Below, piece by piece: positions 43,801 through 56,230 of a DNA stretch of 64,000 bases. The stretch covers positions 1,612,001-1,676,000 of the forward strand of contig CM044880.1 in NCBI GenBank assembly GCA_024500155.1, given 5' to 3'. Made by a program: the position numbers and the translations under genes. This DNA is from Chenopodium formosanum. Its lineage: Eukaryota; Streptophyta; Magnoliopsida; Caryophyllales; Amaranthaceae. Under the pieces are notes generated by a model, which was not told the origin of the DNA, ran no database searches, and saw nothing but the letters and a program-made list of their open reading frames with translations. Position 1 is the stretch's first letter. Each line of letters begins with the position of its first letter.

Positions 43801-46800
43801 AGTTTGCTGTTAACAAATTCTGAAGTAAGAACCCTAGCTCCAGCAACAGTCAACTCATTTAAATCTGAAATCATCCCTTCTGAGAATTTATCAGAAGCTG
43901 TTTGAACCCTCAAACGAGGGGCAAGTTGATTCAAACCTTCCAGTACACGAAGCAGTGACAAAATATTATACGTTGGATTATTTTTCTCCATATCACAGGG
44001 AAGTTCCCCTTGCAAAATACTGTCCAGAGGTGACCGGTGTGAGGCAGCAACAGCATTTGAAGCGGAAGCAGCCCCAGATTTGGTGGACTTTGATGGAGAG
44101 GCAGAATTCACAGCCCCATGGGACTTCTCAACCTGGCTATCAGCCCGTTGATAGTTGATTGTATATATATCACTCCATAGCCTGCTACCATCACTAGTCA
44201 CAAGATCACTACCATTGTACCTCTCATCCTCCTCTTCATCGGTCACAAGCTGTCGCTGGATAGCCTGATAGATTGTCAAGTTCGGGTTAAGTTGCTTGCC
44301 ACCAGCAGAGAAAACTAACTTAGGAGGGTCACTGGAACCACCAAGAGGACGTCCGTGACGATCTCTGCCTCCCCTAATTCCTCTACCGTTAGAAGCAAGC
44401 CCAGCCATGGCAGCAGCTGCGAATGACATTGCACCCCTAGAACCAAAAGAGCTCCCACTCCGAAAATCTGTAGAATCTGACCCCCTTACAGTGGCAGCTC
44501 TACTACTGGAACCTGAAGCAGGATTATTCTGACTATCACTGGTTGCAGGGGCAGCAGCACCGTCTTCAGCAGAATCACTCAATTTCACATCATGCACTTT
44601 ATCAGCCATACAAGCAGGAAGAGAATCATCCCTCAGTACCTGCAGAATAAAGATGAGACAAATTAGGAAAGATGAAAAAAACAAAAACGACCTCATAACA
44701 GTGAACAACAAATTTTCAATAATTCATCCTTATACAACACTTCACTTCTCAGGTACCCTCTGTTTGTAGATCGAGGGAACAAAGCATAGCCAAATTAGCT
44801 TTTGAGCTATCATAATAGTATCAAAATGAACTAGAAGTTCAAGAATGATATCAAATTAGGTGAATCAGAAAACATGTTAAATGTTCACCACACAAATACA
44901 TTAAAAATAAATAAAAAAAGAGCATGTTCGTAACTTTGCGAAATGCAAAATAATCATAAATAATAAAAATTCCAAGTTTACATACATCATCCTGGTCATC
45001 ATCTTCATCATCAGAGATATCATCATCTTCAATTACCAATGCATCATCAATATCAACAGGAGACATCTCTAAATCTTCATCCTGCAAGAACAGATAAAGG
45101 AGGGCAAAAAAACATTTAGTATTGGAAAATTTGAAAGAGCAATGCATCCGAAGTTGCTAGTGATACAAAAGTAAAGAAATTACACAGAACAAACTTTTCT
45201 AAAGTCTAATCACACAGTAAATCAAAAGTTACAGGCCAGCCTAAAAAGCAAGGGATCATGGGGGAATGCAGGTTGCTGCTGGCACGATAAAAAAACTCAT
45301 AAGGGATTTCAGTTCAATTGACATATCAATCAATCAATCAATCAAAGCCTTAATCCCAAAAGTGGGGTCGGCTAACATGAACCAAATTTGATTATTCCGT
45401 GTAGTCATCAACATAAATCTTTCTCCTCCATCCCTTACGATCCAAAACTTCATCCTCACGTAAATCCATGCACTTCATATCCTTCCTCACTCCTTCCAAC
45501 CAAGTCATCTTTGGTCTCCCTCTTCCTCGTTTAATCCCTCCATGGTCCCACTCTTCCACTCTTCGCACCGGTGCACCCTCGGGTCTCCGTCTTACATGTC
45601 CAAACCAACGCAGACGATTTTCCCTTAATTTATCTACAATGCCCGCCACACCTACTTTCTTGCGAATAACCTCATTTCTGATTCTATCTCTTAAAGTGTT
45701 TCCACACATCCACCTTAACATGCGCATTTCCGTAACCTCCATCTTTTTAATATGCTCTTTCTTAGAAGCCCAACATTCTGTACCATAGAGCAACACTGGT
45801 CTTATGGCAGTCCTGTAGAATTTTCCCTTCAACTTTAAGGGAATGCTGCGGTCGCATAGCACTCCCGTGGCCGCTCTCCATTTAAGCCACCCTGACTTAA
45901 TCCTGTGGGTCACGTCTTGATCAATGTCACCATTCTTCTGGATGATCGACCCTAGGTACTTAAAACATTCACTCATGGTCAAATCCTTTCCATCCAAACT
46001 CACCACTTCATTGCTTGTCCCCCTCTGAGTGCCAAAACGACATACCAAATATTCAGTCTTACTCCGACTTAGCTTAAACCCTCTAGATTCCAACCTTTGC
46101 CTCCATTGCTCCAACTTGACATTAACCCCATCCTTAGTCTCATCCACCAAAACGATATCATCTGCGAACAGCATACACCATGGAACCTCATCTTGAATTG
46201 GTGTAGTTAATTCGTCTAGAACCGTTGCAAAAAGAAAAGGGCTTAATGCAGACCCTTGATGCAATCCGATTGTAATAGGGAAATCTTTTGTCAACCCTCC
46301 GCATGTCCTCACATTTGTTGACACATCCCGATACATATCCTTAACTAGGTCTACATACCTTCGTGGGATACCTTTCTTCAACATTGCCCACCAAAGTATC
46401 TCTCTTGGCACCTTGTCATATGCCTTCTCTAAATCAATAAAGACCATATGAAGATCTTTCTTCTTTACCCTATAAAACTCCATCATTTGTCTTATCAAAT
46501 GGATTGCCTCCATAGTAGATCTCCCAGGCATAAAACCAAATTGGTTATCTGAAATGCTTGTGCATGCCCTCAACCTTTGTTCAATCACCCTTTCCCACAA
46601 CTTCATAGTATGGCTCATAAGCTTAATTCCTCGATAGTTAGAACAATCTTGAGCGTCTCCTTTGTTTTTATAAACCGGGACCAAGGTGCTCTTCCTCCAA
46701 TCTTGTGGGATCCTTGTAGCCGTCCATATCTTGTTGAAAAGGTTTGTTAACCAATCAATACCAATCTTACCCAAACACCTCCACACCTCTATCGGTACCC

Positions 46801-49800
46801 CGTCAGGGCCAACCGCCTTCTTAGGTTTCATCTTCCTCAGTGCAATCTCCACCTCTACTCTCCTAATCCTTCGCACATACTCCATGTTGATTTCTTCATC
46901 ACTCATAGAGGTATCTCCTATCACAACTCCATTACTTCCATTAAATAATTCATCGAAGTACCCCTTCCACCTGTCCTTGATGTCCTCCTCTTGCACTAGG
47001 ACCATTTGGTTCTTATCTTTGACACACTTCACCATGCCAATATCCTTCCTTGCCTCTTGTCTTCTCTTTGCCATCTTATAAATGATACTTTCTCCCTCCT
47101 TGGAATCAAGCTTTTCATAAACCTCCTGATATGCCTTTTCTTTTGCTTGGCGAACAGCTGCCTTTGCCTTACTCTTAGCCTCCTTATACGCTGCAAAGGT
47201 TTCATCACTCCTACATTTTCCTAAGGCTTGATAGCATTCCCTTTTTTGCTTAATTACTGCTTTCACCTCTTCATTCCACCACGAAGTATCTCTCTGTACC
47301 GAAGTTCTTCCCCTTACTTCCCCTAAGACCTCTTTGGCCACTCTTAGGAAACAGTTCTTCATTCGTAACCAGGTCATGTCCGGATCCACCTCTCCATCCC
47401 AATCCGCTTCTTCAATTACCTTTTCTGTAAAAACCTTAGCTTTTGCATCCCTTAGGGTCCACCATCTTATCCTTGGTTCTTCTTGTCTAACTTTTTTCTT
47501 CGCCTTCTCTTTCAGACGAATAGTCATTACCAATAGCCGGTGTTGGGTGACCACACTCTCCCCTGGGATAACCTTACAGTTTATGCAACTTTGTCTATCT
47601 ATGCTCCTTGTGAGCAGGAAGTCTATTTGAGTTGCATTTGCTCCATTCCGAAAAGTTATCAAGTGTGAATCCCTCTTCTTAAACCAAGTATTAGCCAAAA
47701 TTAAATCATATGATTGGGCAAAATCCATAATAGCTTCACCACCGGCGTCCCTCTGCCCATACCCAAAGCCTCCATGGACACTCTCATAGCCATCTCGGCT
47801 CGCCCCAACGTGCCCATTTAGATCCCCTCCAATATATAACTTCTCTGAGTGGTGGACACCCTGCACCACCTCGTCTAGGTCCTCCCAAAATTGTCGTTTC
47901 TCTTCTGCATCTAAACCCACTTGGGGAGCATAAGCACTGATAACATTTACAATCTCCTTGCCACATAGCAACTTCAGCCTTATCAACCTATCGTTCTTCC
48001 GATAGACCTCGATCACCTCTGTTGCCAACCTCTCGTCGAGAACCACACCAACTCCGTTCCTAGCTCCACCATTCCTTGTTCTGTGCCTCGTTTCTTGCCC
48101 AACATACCATACCTTATACCCCAAAACCAAGCCTCGAGCTCCTTCTCCTGTCCATCTTGTCTCTTGGAGGCACATGATGTTCACGCGTCGTCTTTTCATT
48201 ACTTCTACCAATTCTGCTGATTTTCCCGTAAGAGACCCCACATTCCAAGAACCAATCCGTAAACTAAATTCTTTTCTCCCACGCTCCCTCCTGATCCCAA
48301 CTCCAAGTCCTTGATTATTTGACACCACAATTGACATGCATTTAAAAAAAAAAAGTCGATGCATAATTAAACAAAGAACACACCTCAGAACTAGATTCTC
48401 CAGTGGGTGATTTTATTTGGGTATCTTTATCTGAGGCAGCTCTCCTACGAACAGCATTTCTTGTTTGAGGACCTTTACCTTCCTCTGGTGATGGTTTTAA
48501 TATAGCTTTGCCCTTCCCCTTTGACGAGCTAGTAGTTTTGTCCTGAGAAGTATCTTTTTTAGAAGTGTCGCCTATATTAACACCTGATCTGGATCTGGAT
48601 GACTGGCGGCGAGTGCTAGCAGCAGGGGTGGAGGCAGCTGGTGATGAAGCACCAGCTCCTGTAGGTGAAGGTCCTGACTCAGAATTTCCTACAGAAGTGG
48701 ACACCTTCTGCCCAGATTCACTTCGTTGAACTCGGGGCCAAAGGAAATCCTCAACAGCTGCTAAACTTGCTAATGGATCAATGAGTACAACAGTATTAGA
48801 GTAATCACGAAGAGACTTCTCTCCTGGAGCTCTACATAGACGCAACTTAAATGGTTGAGAAAGTGCACTTAAACCTGATGAAAGCCGTGCACTCCCACCT
48901 GATGACCTAGCTGAATGACTTAATACAACTGGAAACCTTTCCAGTGAGAATAAAGCATTTTGAAGCTTTTGGACTAAAACAGTCATAGGAGTATCATTCC
49001 CTCCACTGCCACTAGTAGGAAGGGCAATGGAGATAAACAATTTATATCTTTTGAGTGCCTGCTGTCTAAGCTTTGGAAGATTCACCTCTGAAATTTTCTC
49101 TTTATTAAAGTAACCACAGGAAAAATAGTTCAGTAAGGCCGCAACAACCCCACTGCCAATGAATTCAAACGTAGAAACACCATCCCCTTTGCTTAGTTCC
49201 GCTAGCATCTCAGAAACAATTCCAACTAAGCTCTCCTCTTTGCCAGTTACAAAATCTGCAACATAAGCACTAGCAGTCTTCGATTTTCCTTTCACTTTAG
49301 ACTTTTGCTCCTCAACACCAGCACTCAGTTTTGCACATAAATTCTTCAGGTGCAAGAGATCATCCGAAATACCAACATCAACAGTCCCAGGATCAGAAGG
49401 AAAGAACTTATCCTTAAAAGACTTTGCACAACCACTGACAGTTGTGCGAAGATTAGAACTGGCAGTAGGAATTTCAACAGAGGTAGGAGGCGAACCAACA
49501 TTGACTGAAACTGAATTCCTCAACTCTTCCAGAGAGTTGGCATCTTGCTGCTGGTTTCCACTTCGTCTCCTTAAACGTCTAGCACGTGCAGATGTTACCA
49601 AAGCTGAATCACTATCTTTTTCAGGGGTAGCAGTTTGAGCTGAAATAGAGTTTGATGGAGAAGCTATGAGCGAATCCACAGCATGAACTACACCTTCCCT
49701 CACAAACATCTTGGAGAATGTCTCAGGGAGTTTTTCCATCAATATCTCTGCAATTTGTAGAGCCGGAACTAATACTTGTGGATCCTTCCAAGCCAAAACA

Positions 49801-52800
49801 CCAGAAAGAAAACTGAGAAGAAAAAAAAAATAACATGGAGTGAGTGCAACCAGAAGACAAACCATGCAGAAGTGCATGTGGTAATACTAACATGAAAACA
49901 AAGCAAACTTAAAACAGGCACCTTGATATATTTGTTGTGCTGTTCAGAGATGATATCATTTCTGCAGTGCTGAAAAACATAAGTTTACCAATCACAGAAA
50001 GGCATTTGTGACGGACAGGACCATTCACACTTGAACCATGAATCTGCTTAGCAAAAGTACATAATGAATTAATGCTACCGTATTGAACATATTGAGCTAG
50101 AAACTAAACAGCAATTAAGCAACTGAAACCTGTATCAACACGGGAAGAAGGTCAATTCCAAATTGCTGTAGAAGCTCAGGCTGATCATTCATGAGTTTTT
50201 CTCTTGCTGACACGTCTTGCACATTTCCATTTGTCTCCTCTTGCTTCCCAGAACTGCTCATTGGTGACTTCTTAAAAAGAGGTCCTCTTACAAACAAGTT
50301 AGAGCTTGCTGGAAGGGAGATGGTTCCTTGCGGAAGTGGAGGAAGCAGTTCATTTGCAAGGTTGACAATCTCAAATATCTAGTAGGAACAGAACAAAAAT
50401 CAACAAGTAGTTCCAAAAGTAAAGGCTCCTTATATAGTGTACCACGCAAAACATTAATATGCCATGCTAAGTAACACGGCTATTAGGTCACCGAATCATG
50501 CATACAAGTATACAACCACTATTAGGTCACCTAATCAAAAGATAACACATCACAGCTTTTCTTACAGCTCTCCATAAGAAATGGAAACATAACAACTTGA
50601 GCAAGAATTGGCAGAACATTCATATGGTCATTACTGAACAGCACAACAGGACAGGACATGAAGTTGGCTAACCAACATCAATAGTTCATAAGTAATAACA
50701 CATCACAAATCACTGTGAATTCAAGTCTGCAATAGCATACACTTTTAATCAGCAGCCAATCCCCGACAGCTTGAGACAAAATCACATAAAAGATACATGA
50801 GATTCAACTAACAGGCTGACAATAAAATTAAATTCCAACACAATAACAAATAATCACATACGGAGTTTTTTTAGTATGGTTATAAACTTCCACTAGATCC
50901 AGCCAACTACCCTCAAGCCAAGGAAACAACCCAGCTAGAAGCAGGCATAGGAGCTTTCCAGCTCCGTAAATGGGAAATTTTATTTTTATCCACAAGGACC
51001 AATAAACATACCTGCTCTGGAGGCCTGCTAAGAGCAGGGGATACAGACATATTTCCTACAAGTCCAGATCCGGCCAAAATATCTTTGAGTATTCCACTTA
51101 TACCTAGCAACAGCAATGTCTTGGCTCCCACAGTAGACCCACTTGCACATGTAGCAAGAAGTCGGATCAAACCCTACAGAATAACCAAAATCACATAAAA
51201 ACCAAATTCAAGAACACAGCTTATACAATTGAAATATCACAGCACTTACTGTGTAAGTAGAAGTGGTCAAGGAGGCCTGGCCCCCACCAGAATTACTGGT
51301 TGAAATAAGTGAAGCAGCCTGGGTGACCAGACCATGATTGCAAAGCTCATCAAGCTTATCAGAAGATGAAGCAAAGGCCTCAACAATTCGAGTAAGGCAA
51401 ACAGAAGCATGCTCTAGAACCTGCAAAATCATAAAAGCGAAGATGGGTAAAAAAAATTAGACAAAAACCAGAATAGCTTTAATTTCTTTGCATAAAATGC
51501 TCAAGAGGTCCAAATTTTATGATACTGCAATCCAACCTTTGCATCATGATACTGAAGGAGATTAGTTAGGTGAGGAACAGCTTCCATTACAAAATCAGCA
51601 GCATCCGAAGGGAGCTTCTTGCACATATTTGCAGCAGTAGATAATGCCACTCGCTGAAATCAGATAAAACATACATTATGATAATGAATGAACGATCATA
51701 GCCACATCTACATCGCATAACAACAAAAAAACATGAAATGAAGGTAAATTAGCTTACCTGAACTCCAGTTGAAAAGAAATCAAGATAAGAAAGCACTGCC
51801 ATTAGTGCACCAGCTCGCAAACACGCAGTTGGGTGCTCGTGAGATATCTTCTTTAGTGCTTGCAGAGACTATCCCATTCCCAAAAAAAAAAAAAAAAATA
51901 AATAAATAATTCAAACATCCCATAATCACTCATTTATTCATCCAATCATTTATTTTAACACATCACATACATATTCATTGGCATATCCAGTAAGGAACAT
52001 CTAGATGCTAAGCTTCAAACAAAACAAAGTAAAACTAAAATTCAATTTAAAAAATCTAGGGAAAAAAAAATGAAAGAGTTGGAAGAGGAAGCGAAATATG
52101 CTCCACTGGCCCGTTGCCTTTACACAGAGGTGCTTTCAGTTCCTTCCTCCATAGACTATCTCTCCGAAAAGATAAAATCTAAATTCTAAATGCATTGCTT
52201 CCTACTTCCACTCAGATCAGATAAAACATGAGCTTTCATTATTGCCAAAATAACTTGATAGACATTTTCTCCAAAACCTAAAATCAATATCCACTAAGTT
52301 GGATAGATTGATCATTATTATTGTCTAATATCTCACTCATGTCGCATTTGTTGCAATGCTGCTGACAGGTGAGATTGTTGACAGCAGTATGGTTGGACCA
52401 ATGTCATCTAAAAACTAGTCTCTATAATCCAAATTAATATGTGTTTTTAAGAAAACCTGAATTGGATTATTGGGTAAACATGAAGCACTACTGAGTACAA
52501 CCATCCAAGATACGAATTTTACTCATAATAATGCTGCCAGAAAGACTAGTTGCAATTAAATAATAAAAGTATTGCAGTTGGTCCCCAATTCAGAATTCCT
52601 GGATCAACCTAGGTTAAAGTTTCCATGTTACGAAATTCATACAAGCTGTAATAAAAACAAGAGTGTAATACCTGCTCAGCCAAGTCCATATATTCAATCG
52701 TCAACAGCCTAGCACAGAAACAATTGACCGCGCCATAATGAACAACAGCAGCACAAGAAGAAGGCAATACATCAACCAAGTGAGTAATCGCCCTCGCAGC

Positions 52801-53493
52801 AAGAAGCATTATATCAGGATTACTCTCGTGATTAAGCAACCCCACGAGCACGGGAACAAACGAATCCACAGAGAATGTACTGAGTGAATCCTCAGTCCCA
52901 ATTGACAGCAACTCACACAACTGAGTCAATGCTTCAACCTGCTTCCCGTCCTCACCATCAGCCCTCAATCCAGAAAGTATCTTCTTGAGCCTTCCACTCT
53001 GGTGGGACGAAGAGGAGGCCGAACCCATAGCAGAAGACGGGAGCAAATCATCGAGCCCAGCACCGAGTTTTCGTAACAAACCCTGAAGGGCACTGCTAGC
53101 AGAGGTAAGGTTCTGGTGCAAAAGCCCCACACCACCACCTCCTTCACTATCATCATTGTCATTATCATCATCGTCGTCGTCGAAAACATTCATCCCTAAC
53201 TCATTCTCCCTCTCTTTCTCAACCTCATGTTCCTTCTCCTTACCCTTATCATTGTCCTTATCAGAACCATGGTTTCTACCTCTTCGGCCGCCACGAGACG
53301 ACGACTCATCCATGATTACAGGGGTCACAGTTACGTTAGAGCGAGTTCGAGAGCGAGTTGCCGGAGTAGTGGTGGTAGACGAGGAGGAAGAAGAAAGACG
53401 AGTGCGTTTCGCGGCGCGAGTTGTGGGACCTACAGACGACGAAGAAGGGGCTGATGAGGACGCCTCCGCCCGCTTCCGGCTGCGAGTTTCCAT
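40846..53493 (-). CDS. UPL3 (KAKTUS) HECT-type E3 ubiquitin ligase
   Basis: Accepts ubiquitin on a cysteine and passes it to substrates; in Arabidopsis UPL3 limits trichome endoreduplication and acts in proteasome-linked transcription control. There are seventeen exons: 53493-52672, 51868-51758, 51653-51537, 51420-51250, 51173-51012, 50378-50130, 50043-49922, 49812-48384, 45081-44986, 44639-43077, 42975-42751, 42654-42550, 41679-41599, 41510-41442, 41357-41229, 41142-41023 and 40911-40846; 5637 nt, 1878 aa (Arabidopsis is about 1890). The N-terminus METRSRKRAEASS is conserved; three extra in-frame codons upstream (MIC) are probably not used. Armadillo-type helices span residues about 130-700, an acidic stretch follows SSSEDEDLEM, and the HECT domain fills the last 350 residues with catalytic Cys1845 in LPSVMTCANYLKLP and the C-terminal GQGSFDLS. 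Intron 8 (48383-45082) contains an RTE-type LINE in sense orientation. Confidence 0.96.
45325..48327 (-). mobile_element. RTE-clade LINE in UPL3 intron 8
   Basis: A 3003-bp insertion flanked by a perfect 10-bp target duplication (CAATTGACAT on the plus strand, at 45315-45324 and 48328-48337). On the minus strand it ends with the 3' tail GACCCCACTTTTGGGATTAA, then AGGCTTTG and a (ATTG)n repeat instead of poly-A. A short 3' UTR and a simple-repeat tail are features of RTE elements. The element is in the same direction as UPL3 and is probably slightly truncated at its 5' end. Confidence 0.92.
45392..48364 (-). CDS. LINE endonuclease-reverse transcriptase frame, uninterrupted
   Basis: An open frame of 990 codons with no stop or frameshift. 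An apurinic-type endonuclease domain comes first (residues about 38-260: SWNVGSLTGK, QETRWTG, GGDLNGHVG, TQHRLL). The reverse transcriptase follows (about 500-790: VYKNKGD, IDLEKAYDKVP, HQGSALSPFLF, and the catalytic FADD). A C-terminal region has RWFGHVRRRPEG, common in RTE proteins. The first 12 residues, including the only early ATG codons, come from UPL3 intron and target-site sequence; element sequence starts at position 48327. The native start is therefore missing, or the element relies on an outside ATG. Intact catalytic motifs suggest recent insertion. Confidence 0.9.
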   Translation of the reverse strand: MHRLFFFKCMSIVVSNNQGLGVGIRRERGRKEFSLRIGSWNVGSLTGKSAELVEVMKRRRVNIMCLQETRWTGEGARGLVLGYKVWYVGQETRHRTRNGGARNGVGVVLDERLATEVIEVYRKNDRLIRLKLLCGKEIVNVISAYAPQVGLDAEEKRQFWEDLDEVVQGVHHSEKLYIGGDLNGHVGASRDGYESVHGGFGYGQRDAGGEAIMDFAQSYDLILANTWFKKRDSHLITFRNGANATQIDFLLTRSIDRQSCINCKVIPGESVVTQHRLLVMTIRLKEKAKKKVRQEEPRIRWWTLRDAKAKVFTEKVIEEADWDGEVDPDMTWLRMKNCFLRVAKEVLGEVRGRTSVQRDTSWWNEEVKAVIKQKRECYQALGKCRSDETFAAYKEAKSKAKAAVRQAKEKAYQEVYEKLDSKEGESIIYKMAKRRQEARKDIGMVKCVKDKNQMVLVQEEDIKDRWKGYFDELFNGSNGVVIGDTSMSDEEINMEYVRRIRRVEVEIALRKMKPKKAVGPDGVPIEVWRCLGKIGIDWLTNLFNKIWTATRIPQDWRKSTLVPVYKNKGDAQDCSNYRGIKLMSHTMKLWERVIEQRLRACTSISDNQFGFMPGRSTMEAIHLIRQMMEFYRVKKKDLHMVFIDLEKAYDKVPREILWWAMLKKGIPRRYVDLVKDMYRDVSTNVRTCGGLTKDFPITIGLHQGSALSPFLFATVLDELTTPIQDEVPWCMLFADDIVLVDETKDGVNVKLEQWRQRLESRGFKLSRSKTEYLVCRFGTQRGTSNEVVSLDGKDLTMSECFKYLGSIIQKNGDIDQDVTHRIKSGWLKWRAATGVLCDRSIPLKLKGKFYRTAIRPVLLYGTECWASKKEHIKKMEVTEMRMLRWMCGNTLRDRIRNEVIRKKVGVAGIVDKLRENRLRWFGHVRRRPEGAPVRRVEEWDHGGIKRGRGRPKMTWLEGVRKDMKCMDLREDEVLDRKGWRRKIYVDDYTE

Positions 53494-54589
53494 ACAAATC
53501 AAAACCCACCCTCTCTAAAGGTTTCAATCAATCGTTCGGCGATCCGACGATGATTTCCACCATTTCCAAACGAATTCTTTCTGATTAAAAATCGAAATGA
53601 AAAAACCCTAATCGAATCCGAATCGCTTAATCACCCAACTTTATAAACCCTAGATTCCCTTTTACCTTTCCTCGAATACAAAGAACGATTCTATGCTTGA
53701 TTAATCAAATTAGGAATTTGAATCAATCTTAATCCGATCAACCTCGTTCGCCGCGAATTCTGTTCAGAGTGGCGTTTAGAGTGTGCAACAAATTCGATAA
53801 TTAAAAACAAAAACCTAATAAAAAAAAAAAAAACAAAATTGAATTAAGAAAAGAGAATAGGAATTGGGGAAATGAAAGTAGGGTTTGGGAATTGAAGTAT
53901 GAAATGAGAATATAAAAAGAAGAGGAGGAAGAAGGTTACTTTAATGGCGGTGAATAAAACGTGAAGGGGTGCGGAAGGATGCGTAAATATCGGGGAGTTT
54001 TAAGGGAAGGACTGAGGAGGAGGGGCTGTCAAGTACTCTCTAATAATGCTGCAATTTTTTGGTTTTAATAATCAATGAATGAATGAATACAGCCCTAATT
54101 ATGTAACTTACACCTAAATGACCTAACAACAATGTGTGTGTTGTTTTCGAATTAAGTTTTTATTCATGATTCTACTTGTACAGCTGATTCGATGTTGATT
54201 TGGAATATAATGTTGAATTGAATCGATAAATTTAGGTGCAAATTTTTTACATATAATTAACATTGGGTGATTTGTACATTTTTAATGGTTGTTAGGCTAG
54301 TACACTTGTAATTTGACCTTGCACGTCATATATTTATTGTTGCATTTTTCTTTAACATGGTATTCTCACACGATGGGTTACATCACTTATAGAGGGGACA
54401 CATATTAGGTTGTGTGACTTGTGTCAGGCCACTGGATCGTACATAGAATAGGCTAAGATAAACTTATGTTGTGTCAAGTTCGTGTTAATTTTTTGTATAT
54501 GTATAGGGGTCATGCTTGAACGAATCTCCTTTTTATTATAGTTTACATATTTTTTTATTAAATAATGATTAGTTAGTCAATCCAATTGA
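53494..54589. other. UPL3 5' flank
   Basis: Contains the UPL3 5' UTR and promoter region. A purine-rich segment lies around 53830-53935. No other gene is visible before the MITE at 54590. Confidence 0.55.
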
Positions 54590-54757
54590 GGGCTTGTTCA
54601 CATTTACTTATTTCAGTTTAGTTCAACTCCAATATCAGCTCAGCTCCTAATTTTCCTCTCTCATAAAATATTCATTTCAGCTCAGTTCAGCACCAATCAG
54701 TTTAGTTCAATTCAGTTCGGCTCCAATCAGTTCAATTCAGTAAATGTGAACAGGCTC
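54590..54757. mobile_element. Tourist-like MITE, copy 3
   Basis: A 168-bp element with inverted ends GGGCTTGTTCACATTTACT and AGTAAATGTGAACAGGCTC, flanked by TGA on both sides (54587-54589 and 54758-54760). The interior has repeated TTCAGTTCAG and CCAATCAGTT units. Confidence 0.82.
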
Positions 54758-55449
54758 TGAGTTTGTGCTAATTTTGAACGTCTATATACAATTGTACCAA
54801 AATGAGAGTTGTTATTTATTTTTCCAATAGAATGGGTAAAAGAGTTATGTGAAAATGTCAAAACAATTCCTTTCGTTTGTATCAATAACTTTTGCGGTGA
54901 CATATATACTAATAGTTGGGTCACTAATTATCAATCGTGTGAGATGTTCAATGTTATATTTGATGTAGATGTAGATTTTCATCAATTTAAGAATTTTGAT
55001 GAGCTTCGATAGTTTATGTAGGCAACTGATAAATTAACTCATTGCTTACTAAAGTTATTTTTGCTTGTCTCTCGTGTAGATGTATTGCCTCAAAAGTCAA
55101 ACCTTAGATATGACACTTTTCCAACACCTTGGTTAAAAATCATACGAGGTAAAACATAAATGAAAAATACATTTTCTAAAAGGTTTGTTGTTGCTTATGC
55201 ACAATACATCTTATTTTACTAATGTATAAGTTGGTAATATGCGTCTACATGATGATAAGTTGGTTGCCATGATTTTCACATGTGAGCAATTACAAACTTG
55301 CGAAATAATATTTTGGTGTCTTTTTATTAAGAAAAGTCATCAATTTGTGGAGGCCCTCACTTATCTCCTAACCAAGGGCCATCAAAATACATTAATATGT
55401 CATAACCTCTTAACCTTTCTGACCGTATGGGTTGGATTATTATGAATAA
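54758..55449. other. Spacer between two MITEs, no gene recognised
   Basis: AT-rich. Frames at 54809-55012 and 55239-55445 show scattered codons reminiscent of a degraded transposon protein, but I cannot assign them to a family. Confidence 0.4.
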
Positions 55450-55661
55450 GGGTATGTTCACATTTACTGAATTGAGCTGAGTTGAACTGAATTGAACTGA
55501 TTGGAGCTAAATTGAACTGAACTGATTGGAGCTTAATTGAACTAATCTGAACTGAACTGAGGTGAAATGAATATTATATGAAAGAGGAAGATTAGGTGTT
55601 GAATTGAACTGATTAGAGCCGAAATGAACTAAACTGAAATTAAATAAATGTGAACAGGCCC
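55450..55661. mobile_element. Tourist-like MITE, copy 4
   Basis: A 212-bp element. Ends GGGTATGTTCACATTTA and TAAATGTGAACAGGCCC are inverted repeats, flanked by TAA on both sides (55447-55449 and 55662-55664). The interior is rich in GAACTGAACTGA-type units in the opposite orientation to copy 3. Confidence 0.82.
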
Positions 55662-55905
55662 TAAATCTTACACCTACTCTGTTATTAGTTATGCGTAAGC
55701 ACGAATGCACGATTGCATAGCTTCAAAACTCAAAACAATTTTATTTGCATGTGTGTAGTAGACTATTAGGATGAGGGATTCAGGTGAGTATGTAGTTATT
55801 GAATTTCATACATTACCTTTACAAAAACTAACTGTTGTTCCCAATGTCAATGTCGATAAAAGTTTTCTATGGCTTTCTATTTAAGTAGGAGGGAACTAGA
55901 TGGAC

Positions 55906-55910
<5 letters not shown>

Positions 55911-55941
<31 letters not shown>
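55911..55941 (+). repeat. (TAA)n microsatellite
   Basis: About ten uninterrupted AAT/TAA trinucleotides; a likely polymorphic locus. Confidence 0.85.
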
Positions 55942-55943
<2 letters not shown>

Positions 55944-56230
55944 AAGTATACGCCTTGTTTAGATTGAACACCTTTTTTAAAAAAAATAGAGGTTTAACCA
56001 TTCTAAAAAGCTAATATGGGTGTTGAAAAACATCTTATTGAAAGAGCTTTCTAAGCTCGAGGTTATCTTTTTAAGAAAATCTCATATTAGGAGCCTTTTG
56101 AAATTAGTTTATTGAGCAATACATTTAGCTTGTTTTTGGTTATTACATACACTTATCACAACAAATTAATACTTAATAATCTATACTAGTCTATATCTAT
56201 ACTACTAGTCTATACTAGTCTATATCTATA

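Noticed and set aside
45468..47630. Several plus-strand open frames over the LINE
   Set aside because: They are antisense shadows of the endonuclease-RT frame.
48342..48383. Reading of UPL3 exon 8 on into the intron (extra residues after SSSE)
   Set aside because: A normal GT donor at 48383 joins to the next exon and restores the conserved SSSEDEDLE sequence.
53493..53502. Upstream in-frame ATG giving MICMETRSRKR for UPL3
   Set aside because: METRSRKRAE is the conserved family start; the extra three codons have no support.
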